Below, in pieces: positions 24,801 to 32,830 of a stretch of DNA of 64,000 nt. Both the position numbers and the translations under genes were made by a program. The notes under the pieces are model-generated. The model was not told the DNA's origin. It did no database searches and worked only from the letters and a program-made list of their open reading frames with translations. Location of the stretch: NCBI RefSeq assembly GCF_963678635.1, contig NC_087068.1, positions 53,282,213-53,346,212 of the forward strand. The letters run 5' to 3'. The first letter of the stretch is position 1. Each line of letters begins with the position of its first letter. Source of the stretch: Symsagittifera roscoffensis (taxonomy: Eukaryota > Xenacoelomorpha > Acoela > Convolutidae).

Positions 24801-27800
24801 TGATAAAAATATGACAAGAGCATCTATTTTTCTTACAAATCTTACTTGCTTTTCTTACTGGCTTTATTATTGAAGCTTAATAACTTCTAGGTTTGCTCCC
24901 ACTTGGACTAGAGGTAAAATGGTTGCCTTTGCACTCTAAAGTCTGAGTTTGAGTTTCGGCCGGACCTTGTTTTTTAGTATGTATGAAATTGAAATCGGTT
25001 TTCGGTAAAAATTGAATTGTCGGACTTCTACAACTTTCCCACATCACGTTTCTTGGACTATAATCAATTTTTATTATATTTGCTATTGTTGTTAATTGTA
25101 GTTTTAGAGGGGAATTAAAAAATTTTCAAAAAATTGTTTCGGCGCAACCTTCTTTTTCCAACCTAAGTCGCAAAAACTTGGTGCCACTTTGAGGTACCTT
25201 GACTGCTTTTTCATTTGACTCGAATAGTAATAAGTTAACTCAGTTGATGCATTTTTAATTCATTAAATGAACCGAAAAATAGTGATTTGTTTCAAACAAC
25301 ATTAAATCAATATGTCTGCGTTATTTATACTTAATGTGGCTTTATGCTTTGCGATTTGTTAGATGCAAAGTTAGTGTGGATGCCTTCAGTTTGTTTTCTT
25401 CCAAATTATTACTTGCATAAATGAGTCTTTTTGTATTTGGTGCCACTTCTGCTGAATCCCATCAGCAATTTTTCAGCATATGTAGCTGCTTTATTCGTGA
25501 TTAGTGTTTATCGGTTGTTAAGCTTTTGTGGCTTAGGGGATTGTGCGTGAGACTCAAAATCTCTTGATTGCAATTTCGAACCCTACACATAGCCGAGTTT
25601 TTGCTAAATCGATGCTTACTTCTACTTTTTCTTATTTCTCTTGACAGGGCTGCCTTTTGGTCGTGCTTTTGCATGTGTGTGCGAAGCGCAGCTTGGCCTC
25701 TGTGTTAAATTTTGAAATATTTTACTTGGTATGTTTGTCTATAATGAATTTTTATCGACACATACGAAAATTTTGGTAGACCTACTTTTTTCAACATTTC
25801 TTTTTTTTAGACTTACGATCAGCTTAGTGCGTTATTACGAACCTTCTGTGTTTCTAACCTGGCTCGCAAATGAAAGTGTTCATTAAAAGTGATCAGTTAT
25901 TTGGAAATTTCAATGTAGCATTGGAAATTGCATAGCATCTGTTCTCGGCTTTATTTGTGGCTAGTGTTTGGTATCTATTGGGGTAGTACAGTGTTGCGCA
26001 CCCCAGCTCTGGTATCACGAAGATCCATGGATCGATCACCCACTCAGCAAGTTTTTCTTTGAAAATTAGTCTGAATAAAAAACCACGCCAAGCATATAAA
26101 TTCATCACTTTCTTCGAAGTCGGAACATTAAGACCAATTTCATTTCAATGGTTCTGATGAGTGTTCTTATTGTGCCAAAAATGGTAGTTATCCCATATGG
26201 TATGTACTTTTTCAGAATCCAAGATGCAAAATATGTTCAGCAACACCTCGGCTGGAGTCTTCGAATCATTTGTTCCTCAACCTGCCTATGGTAAGTACAT
26301 CCATATTTACTGATGTCATTCAAATCAATTCTCTTCTCCCCGCCACGTCTTTGAGCATCAATTTTTTTGTGTATCAAGGGGTTTGTTTATTGTTTCCATG
26401 GTCGAGTAACAAGTTCAAATATGTTTGTAAGGGCTTAATTAGTCCGCATGACAGTTTTTGTAACAATTGGGAGAAAGTGTAAAAATACGCAGCTGAAGGG
26501 AAGACGAAATATTATTAGAACTTTTTTTTCAGTTTGAATAGAAATCAAAGGTGTGTATAGCTTGTGAAATTTAAACTGTTAGGCTGAAATGGTTTCTTTT
26601 GTAGTTGGAACAAGAACTGGGCGAAACTCTTCAAACTCGCATGTCTAAAGGCGTATGGACTGACTCAGCTACTAACATCACCAACGCTTGGCTCAGAGAC
26701 GGGCTTAAAAACAGGTTACATGACTAAAATATATTTTACAACTATAACTGATGATTATTTCCCTTCTTCAGATGTAGAAAATTGTTTGGTTTGGAGGTTA
26801 TTGTTGAATGATAGTTCGAGGAACATTATGCATTAAACACTTGACTATTGAATGAATGTTTTTTTTTGTCTAATTGCGCTAGTTTATTGGAAAAACTGTC
26901 AATCATAAAAGATTTTTGAAATTCGAAGAGCTATCATATGATGGTTTTCTTAGAAAGTTCAAAGAATTGTTCAATGGTATTTTTTGGCAACAAAGTTTCA
27001 TTGACGCTTTGGCAACAATTAAAATTTGTGTATTTTATTGAAGGGCGGGAAACTAGCAAACTTTTCTATTCTGCGAATCGTTTGACTATCAGCTTACGTA
27101 TTTCCATGCGCAGATGTATCACGAGAGACTTGAAGTGGGGTACACCAGTTCCGAAGGAGCCGTTCACAGACAAAGTGTTCTACGTGTGGTTTGATGCCCC
27201 CATTGGATACATTTCTATCACGGCCAACTACTGTGGGGACAAATGGACACAGTGGTGGAAGAACCCGAATGAGGTATTCTATTCTGGTCTTTTTTCACGA
27301 AACCCTCTTTGATTGTGTTCTGAAATTATTTTGACGAAAGCCTATTTAATAATGACTGCTGTAATAACATGTCGTATTAAACAAGTGAACAAAGTTTCGT
27401 TACCATAACTCTTTCATGCATAGTGCAGTATAAGCAATTTAAAACAACACTTTAGTATATTGGGGGTTCGTGTCCCTCTGTTGCCGCCAAATTTGTACTT
27501 TAATGAGGCGGTGGGAACCCGGAAAAGAGTCTCCGTTTTTACTGGAATTCATTTGTGGTTTTCGATCAAAAGTTTGACCAGGAATGAGGTATTGGCAATT
27601 TTAGATCAGATTTTCGAACATCGCGTCCTTCATCTGAAGTTGAGAAAAAGGTTGTTTTCAATCAGAAATGAAGAAATTCTTATAGACCCGGAGTTTTCAG
27701 CTCTTTATATATAACCTCTGATTTCCAGCTGCTTGTGCAGAACCTCTGAGTTTCTTGTCTTAGTATACGTCCATAAGTTTTGTGATTTTACATTCGTGTA

Positions 27801-30800
27801 TTGGGAAAATGTACTTCAAACCAAGTAATGAGCAACGATCATAGTGAGTCTGGAATGATCGAACTTCTCTTTCTGGTTGTCACCAGAATCATTTAAATTG
27901 ATGACAAATAACTTATATCTAATAAAGGATAATTAAATAGTTTTAATAGAGAAAAGCACCTAAATTGTTCAAGGTTGAGATGTTCAACTTCATGGCCAAG
28001 GACAACGTGCCCTTCCACAGTGTCATCTTCCCATGTACTCTATTGGGAGCGAAGGATGGATACGGAATAGTTGACAGTCTCGTCTCAGTCGGTTAGTGGC
28101 TCTTTCTTCCAAAATGAATTCATTTGGAAGGCAAACATTCTTAAATTTTTTCGTTAAGGACACTTGCTTCTTGACCTGTAAGGTTTTTTATATGAGAAAA
28201 CATTTGGTTATTGTTTTTTTTTTATAGCATTTAATTTATAGCTAAGTTTTTAACATTTCCTAGTATCAAGAAAGGGTTATTGTAACGTTCCAATTTCAAC
28301 AATTCGAACCAAGCTGTTTACATGGAAAATTGGAAAATCCGCTTTTTTAATTGGAACCAGATCAGATAAACTCAAATGAAAAACTTACAAAAAGTCAAAC
28401 TTAAATAGCTATCACGTGCAACCAAATCATTCAAAACGTTAGCTCTTTTTCCTTCCCCACCCCCCCACCCCCCCACACACACACACCTCACGCCAGTTTC
28501 AACTTATTTCAACTTATAGTGTAACGAGTAGTTTTACGAGGTTGAGTATGAAGACCAAATAAGTTTGTCGTGGCCTTATTAGTCTGTATGTAAATTTTCA
28601 TAACAATCGGACAATGTGGTCAACAAATTTACACGTAAAAATTTGCAGGTGGGGGGGGGGGGAGGAAAAAGAGCCAAAACGTTCAAGTTCTATTGAAAGA
28701 GTAAAAGTGTAACATAAAAAAAAATAAAAGAATATTTGTACCAATCTAAACAGTTCGTTTATACCGTTCGGTTTCTACAGTTAACTAAAACAAAGTTCCT
28801 CCCCTTTTTTCAAATGGTCGGAACAATAACATAACGTAGGAAAAAGTAGACAAGTTATAAAATAGACACGTCATAAAGTAAACAACTACTATATTCACCA
28901 ATCAGGATCGGAGAGAACAAGAAGCAAACTTAAAAAAAATAAATATTAAGTATTTATTTCCTGAGTTTGCTTTCTGTTCTCAATTCTGATTGATTTATAT
29001 AGTATTTGTCTACTTCTGGACCGGAATGAAATAAAGGTTTTCTACTTTTTGACAGCACTCCGAACAGTAAGAACTTTTTGTTTAATTTCAGAATATCTCA
29101 ATTATGAGGAGGGAAAATTCAGCAAAAGTAGAAACGTGGGAGTCTTCGGAAACAACGCCCGGGACAGTGGGATCCCTGCTGACGTCTTCCGCTTCTACCT
29201 CCTCTTTGTGAGACCCGAGTCGCAAGACTCCACCTTCTCGTGGGTGGACTTCGCGATAAAGAGCAACACGGAGCTCCTGAACAATCTCGGCAACTTCATC
29301 AACCGAGCGTTGAGTTTTTGTTTTAACAGTTTTAAAGCTGAAGTGCAAGAGATTTCTTCACTTGAAAAGGCGGACGAGGATGTTATTGACAACGTGAACA
29401 AAGAGTTGCAGAGCTACATTGAATGCATGGAGAAAGTCAGGCTAGTTGTTCTGTGTAGTTTTCTTATGATTTCTCAAGATAGATTTCTTTAGCTCAAAAA
29501 ATATTTAGCTGTAAAATATTGTTTTTAGGATCCGAGATGCTCTGTCGAAAATTCTGAATGTTTCAAGATGGGGCAATGGGTATATTCAGAGTACACAGCC
29601 ATGGGTACTCAACAAATCATCAGAACCCGAAAAGTTTGTTTACAATATTTAAATGTTTTTTTTTAAGATTTCTTTTTTAATAGGTTTATAAAGACTAAAA
29701 CACAGGTTAAAAGTCAAAAACGACTTCAAAAAAGTTCTAGAATTTGACATATTATTGCAGGTTTTTACCGATTGAAATTGTTCATCTTCAAGGGAGTGTT
29801 TTGTTATTTGCTAGTTTCTTGAGGTTTCTTGAAATTAATTTGGTTGACAGCCTGTAAGACGAAAATGGTCTTTTATGGTGTTTGTTTTTGCTTTTGTATT
29901 TTTTTTGAATCCTTCAAAAAAGCATAGAAATTTGCATACGTTGATATTGGCTTAGCCTCATTGTTTATTTTTTTCAGCAAAGCGAGAGCAGGTGCCATAA
30001 ACGCGATTTGTGTCAACATCGTTCACATCTGTGCTCAGATGTTGGAACCTTTTATGCCCCAGACGGCGTTTGAGATCTTCAACCAGATGGGGTTGTATGC
30101 GTCATCAGATGATCAGAATGGACTGCCTCTTCTGCCTAAGAGTTTCATCAGGACCATACCTACAGGTTGGTTTTAAAAGTTATGGTATGTTATTAACTAG
30201 TTTCCGGAAAAAAACGACAGCACCTTATTTATTGTCTGAGAGCTTCACCAGTTAAATTTAATAAGGGGGTATTTAATAGTTGGGGATTTTAGTCCTGGGA
30301 ATTTTTTTCCGGTAGATTTTTGTCCGGAGGGATTTTATGCAGGGGAGTTAATTCCGTGAATTGAAACCTAAATTCTAGCTTAATGTTTTTCCGCTGAAAA
30401 CAGTGCACCCCAATTGTTTCCAAATTTGAGCTAATATTCTTATTTAAGGTCACAAAATTAACAAGCCAGTTCCACTGTTCAAGAAATTGGAGGAAAGTGA
30501 AGTTATGAAGTTGAAAGAGATGTACGGCGGGGCTCAACAGGGAAAGAGTCCGGGGGGCAATACTGGCGGAGGGGCAGCGCTAGTGGGGGTGAATGGGAAA
30601 AGTGTTCAGGAGTTGCAGTCTGCAATCACAGAACAGGTAGTTGGGCTTTAAATGAATAGCTTTAGGGATAGCTAAAATAAACATAGGTCTTGTGAACTGT
30701 AATACCGAATAAACTTTTAAAAGTTCGGAGAATTTCAAAAGACTGAACCAAACACTAAGTGCAGCAATTCTCAAGCGGTACAAGATTATTATATTAGGCT

Positions 30801-32473
30801 AATCGAATATTGAAGTTTAATGGATGAAGACAAAACAAAAAAGTTTGTCTGCCGAAAAAGTATCACCATTTTAGCTTTTTAGCGTAAAGCAATACTGACT
30901 AAAAAATAAAACGTGTTTTCTTGGTTGTTGAAATTCAGTACAAGCTTTTATTTCAGCAATGTTTTAAAAAAGATTTTCCAACAAATAACGAAAATCACCA
31001 GTTGAATTGAAGAATGTCAAATGATAAATTAATCAATCATAATGTATATGAAGATTATTTCTTTCAAATTAAATAGTTAAATTTTGAACAGGGAGACATT
31101 GTGAGGAAATTGAAAGCGGCGAAGCCACCCGACAAAAAGAAGATAAGCGAAGAGGTGGAGATTTTGAAAAAGTTGAAATCTGACTTTGAGAAAGCATCGA
31201 ACGAGGTTAAGGAGGCCTCAAAAGAGAATAATGCACAAGCAGCTAATCAGAATAAAGCTGAGGATTGTATGCTGAAATGTCCGTATGCTGGCATGTCCGA
31301 GGAAACGTTGAAAAATATGTGCACAGAACAGGTTAAGAAAAACATGAGAATTTATTTCATATGATTTTGAAACTTGTTTTCTGTTAGAAGTGGTCAAGTT
31401 ATTGAATTTTCGTTTTTTTTTCTTTTTTATAAATGTCAATGAACTAAGTGAAGACACTTATTTCTGTCGTTTTTTTTACGCTGATGTTCGTTGTTTTGCG
31501 TTTTGAGTTTTTCTCCAATTGGGTTAGCTTTATGAAAAAAGTGCCATCTCAAAAGTCAATTGAAACAAGTGTTTTTTCTCAAAAACTCGAAACTTGAAAA
31601 TTTTTCAAAAAATAAATAATTTGTTTGTGTTCTTTAATTTCATCGACACTTCGCCATCTGTATGCTGGCTATTTTTTCGTGAAGCTAACTGCTTTTAAAG
31701 AATTGTCACATTGAACCTCCAAACCAGTAATTATTGGGCAAAAAATGCTTGCGATGAACTTATGTAATAAAAACTCATATTATTTGTTCCGAAAAGTTTG
31801 CTTATCCAAACAGATTCGCATGTTTGAAAACAACAAATAATAATAAAAGTGAGGTATGTTTTTGAGTACGAAGTATGTCATAAATTGAGTATGTTGAGTA
31901 AATTTGTTGTATTGGTAGGGGAACAAAGTGAGAGCTTTGAAAGCAGCTAAACCTCAAAACAAAGCTGAAATTTCGGCCCAAGTTGAAATCCTGAAACAAT
32001 TGAAAACCCAGTTGGTCGTTGCTATGAAAGAAGAGAAAGAAAGGACGGCAACTTACGGAACGGGACCACCTGATCAGAATGGAAAGCAATTGATTGATGG
32101 CGATACACCTGGCGATAAGGATGTGAAAACGAACGTCACTGAAACGGCCAAGCAGTCGTCTCACCAAAGTAAAAGCCCGACAGCTAAATCGGCCGCAAAA
32201 GAGGAACGGGAACCCGAGGTGTTAAAAGCGACGGTTGATGAACAAAATAAAGTAGCAGAAGCAAAGAAAGAAGAAGCTAAAAGGGTGGAGGCGCCACTGA
32301 GTCCTGGGTCCAACGAAAAGAAGGATCCTTTGTCTCCTGAGTCAAGTTGTTCACAGTCAGCATCTGCTTTAGAAACCAGCTTCAGTTCAACTACCAGTGG
32401 AGGCTCTTCGGCAACTTCGGGAACAGAAGGAAGTGCGAAAAAGAAAAAGAAACACAGAAATAAAAAGAAGTGA
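9888..32473 (+). CDS. MARS1: Cytoplasmic methionyl-tRNA synthetase, 21 exons, complete
   Basis: Charges tRNA-Met with methionine using ATP in the cytosol. Exons: 9888-9948, 10005-10092, 10412-10487, 12836-12988, 13404-13485, 15464-15558, 15629-15712, 15794-15888, 18172-18288, 21637-21840, 24123-24324, 26216-26290, 26605-26714, 27114-27273, 27974-28091, 29092-29440, 29529-29633, 29978-30165, 30449-30636, 31092-31331, 31919-32473. Phases agree throughout, giving 1114 residues plus TGA. Domain order: GST-like head (about 1-215); class I catalytic core with HLGN (268-271), a Cys cluster (C377, C380, C393, C396, C406, C409, C423, C426) and KFSKS (582-586); anticodon-binding helical domain; two WHEP domains (from 851 and from 931); and a Ser/Lys-rich tail ending in poly-Lys. 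Vertebrate MARS1 is about 900 residues with one WHEP. All introns are GT-AG except 29441-29528, which is GC-AG. Exons 1-2 are the least certain; their start rests on phase and similarity to the GST-like fold. Confidence 0.95.
10178..10375 (+). mobile_element. MITE-like element, C-run/G-run family, copy 1
   Basis: Starts near CACCCCACCTCAC and ends near TTCGCAGGTGGGGAGG, so the ends are roughly inverted (CCCCACCT versus AGGTGGGG). The interior shares CATCAATTTTGTGGTGTAACG, CCTAATTAG and CGTAACAATC blocks with the copies at about 21.9, 26.3 and 28.5 kb. It fills most of the 319-bp MARS1 intron 2. Confidence 0.65.
11340..12510 (+). repeat. Diverged tandem array, unit about 120-185 bp, in MARS1 intron 3
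   Basis: Degenerate blocks resembling CTCGAAAACTAC, then CAAATCTGAGAT, then GGTTCAAT recur. The CAAATCTGA-like anchor starts near 11395, 11566, 11709, 11857, 12023, 12195, 12379 and 12498. Short open frames here are by-products of the repeat. A poly-G run (11337-11351) marks the left side. The rest of intron 3 (10488-12835) shows nothing else I recognise. Confidence 0.65.
13560..13830 (+). mobile_element. tRNA-derived SINE-like copy
   Basis: It begins with a GCAACCGGGTACAGGACTT-like head, shared with a copy near 45.49 kb. It then holds a tRNA-like segment with an A-box-like TGGCGTTGAGT (about 13672) and a B-box-like GGTTCAAATCC (about 13715), followed by GATCGGCACC. The acceptor stem does not pair properly, so it is not a functional tRNA gene. 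Confidence 0.5.
14580..14945 (+). mobile_element. Dispersed GAGTAATGAACG-family MITE-like copy
   Basis: Shares the family core CTATCGAACAGCAAAAGTG, then TCACGAAAAACGTGA (a 5-bp hairpin), then AGCGGAATAAA, then AGCTTTAAGGACATCTATTTTTT. It ends with TGCGTTCATTAACTC, the reverse complement of the family's left terminus. It sits in MARS1 intron 5 (13486-15463), which otherwise shows nothing I recognise apart from the SINE-like copy. Confidence 0.6.
15955..17835 (-). mobile_element. Mutator-like (MULE) DNA transposon, degenerate, with doubled terminal motifs
   Basis: The ends are inverted: ATAATTCCCAAATGGCATAA near 15961 and its complement TTATGCCATTTGGGAATTAT near 17800-17819. Each end carries the ATGGCATAAA-type motif twice (about 15971 and 16000 on the left; about 17775 and 17800 on the right). 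Inside, on the - strand, lies a broken MULE transposase. The element occupies most of MARS1 intron 8 (15889-18171). Exact ends and a target-site duplication are not settled: TTACCCTT near 15924 and TTACCTTA near 17832 are only approximate matches. Confidence 0.7.
16155..16766 (-). pseudogene. MULE transposase remnant
   Basis: One - strand frame runs from 16766 to 16155 with a single internal TAG (16551-16553). Upstream of the stop it reads [15 protein letters not shown] and [16 protein letters not shown]. Downstream it reads YFEETWL, then [12 protein letters not shown], then [14 protein letters not shown]. That order matches the C-terminal half of animal MULE transposases: a tyrosine-phenylalanine-glutamate stretch, the E(G)-N-N-R-L-N segment bearing the catalytic Glu, then the P-N-x-W helix. 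The N-terminal catalytic aspartates are not convincingly visible. A coding-like open stretch upstream (17054-16791) may belong to the same gene or be captured DNA. It is inactive because of the stop and truncation. Confidence 0.65.
19700..20540 (+). repeat. Second diverged tandem array of the CTCGAAAACTAC/CAAATCTGA type
   Basis: Anchors resembling CAAATCTGAGAT recur near 19738, 20067, 20234, 20407 and 20522, with CTCGAAAACTAC near 20394. The block order is the same as in the array at 11340-12510, so the two MARS1 introns share a satellite-like sequence. Confidence 0.5.
20991..21007. repeat. Short hairpin repeat (GCGAAGC-ACA-GCTTTGC)
   Basis: One copy of a dispersed 17-bp stem-loop followed by CTCTGTGTT-like sequence. 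Other copies are at 25681-25697, 34134-34150, 41227-41243 (inside the second duplicated unit) and 60408-60424. This copy has one G-T pair in the stem. Confidence 0.7.
21886..22085 (+). mobile_element. MITE-like element, C-run/G-run family, copy 2
   Basis: A run of C beginning 45 bases after a MARS1 donor leads into CCACCTCGCACGACCATCAA. The copy ends at TTCGCAGGTGGGGG. It shares GGCCTGATTAGTCCG and TTTTCATAACAATCGG with the copy at 28.5 kb. Confidence 0.7.
22086..24122 (+). other. Rest of MARS1 intron 10
   Basis: A direct repeat of about 50 bp beginning GGAGCTTAC (22149 and 22314, offset 165) is the clearest structure. A degenerate GAGTAATGAACG-family piece lies near 23330-23480. I see no coding exon. 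Confidence 0.5.
24838..25060 (+). mobile_element. SINE-like copy related to the ones at 13.6 and 45.5 kb
   Basis: Parallels the 45.5-kb copy: AAATCTTACTTGCTTTTCTTAC, then TTTATTATTGAAGC, a degenerate tRNA-like middle, GTTTCGGCCGGACC, and a shared tail GGTAAAAATTGAATTGTCGG. It lies in MARS1 intron 11 (24325-26215), which also contains a tRNA-like patch near 25550-25600 and a hairpin motif at 25681-25697. Confidence 0.5.
25681..25697. repeat. Short hairpin repeat (GCGAAGC-GCA-GCTTGGC)
   Basis: A copy of the dispersed stem-loop with one stem mismatch, followed by CTCTGTGTT as in the other copies. Confidence 0.65.
26330..26510 (+). mobile_element. MITE-like element, C-run/G-run family, copy 3
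   Basis: Starts about 40 bases after a MARS1 donor with CTCCCCGCCACG, shares GAGCATCAATTTTTTTGTG and CTTAATTAGTCCGCATG with the other copies, and ends near ATACGCAGCTGAAGGGAAG. The G-run end has decayed. It makes up most of this 314-bp intron. Confidence 0.55.
28450..28675 (+). mobile_element. MITE-like element, C-run/G-run family, copy 4
   Basis: A long C-rich run and a CA run (28455-28490) open the element and GCAGG followed by a long G-run (about 28648-28666) closes it. The interior shares GGCCTTATTAGTC and TTTTCATAACAATCGGAC with the copy at 21.9 kb. The left breakpoint of the 7.1-kb duplication lies about 35 bp downstream. Confidence 0.7.
29441..29528 (+). other. GC-AG intron in MARS1
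   Basis: The exon ends AAAGTCAG and the intron begins GCTAGT. Joining at GC restores EKVRIRDAL across the junction, as in other MARS1 proteins. Nearby GT dinucleotides either break the frame or insert extra residues. The acceptor is TTTTTAG. The same junction exists in the duplicate (36523). Confidence 0.8.
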
Positions 32474-32545
32474 AAAAATGGTCAGCAAGTTGGAGTTTTC
32501 TACTAAATACAAATGATTAAAGTGTTTCTTGGCTTAAAAAATGTG

Positions 32546-32551
32546 AATAAA
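32546..32551 (+). terminator. Candidate polyadenylation signal AATAAA for MARS1
   Basis: The hexamer lies 73 bases after the MARS1 stop in AT-rich sequence. The duplicate has the same hexamer at 39636-39641. Confidence 0.5.
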
Positions 32552-32778
32552 TGCTTGTGTTGGTTACTACGAATGCTTAATGGTTCCAATAACTATGTGA
32601 CAATATATTTAAGTTTGTATATGAAATATGAGTAAATATTAACCATTCTTTTCAATTCTGACGAATCGAGTCTAGTTCTTATTATGCACACAAGTTAAAT
32701 TCATTTTGTGTTTAAATCAAGATTTTGACTGCAAAGTTTGCTTTAAAGTGTTAATGAATAGTTTAGTTTTTTTGACAG

Positions 32779-32828
32779 GATGTGTCGAAATTAAGAAAGC
32801 AAATTGAAGGTCTCGTAGTTTTTTCGAA
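32779..32828 (+). other. Possible cryptic or alternative 3' exon behind MARS1
   Basis: The 50-base segment is bounded by TTTTTTGACAG and a consensus donor GTAAGT. It can be read from phase 0 as DVSKLRKQIEGLVVFSK. That phase fits the end of the first WHEP exon, so it could be an alternative exon or a relic of a third WHEP repeat. It is also present in the duplicate (39870-39919). Confidence 0.3.
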
Positions 32829-32830
32829 GT

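Noticed and set aside
29088-29348. Minus-strand open frame of 86 codons, repeated at 36170-36430
   Set aside because: It is the antisense shadow of the highly conserved KFSKS-containing MARS1 exon.
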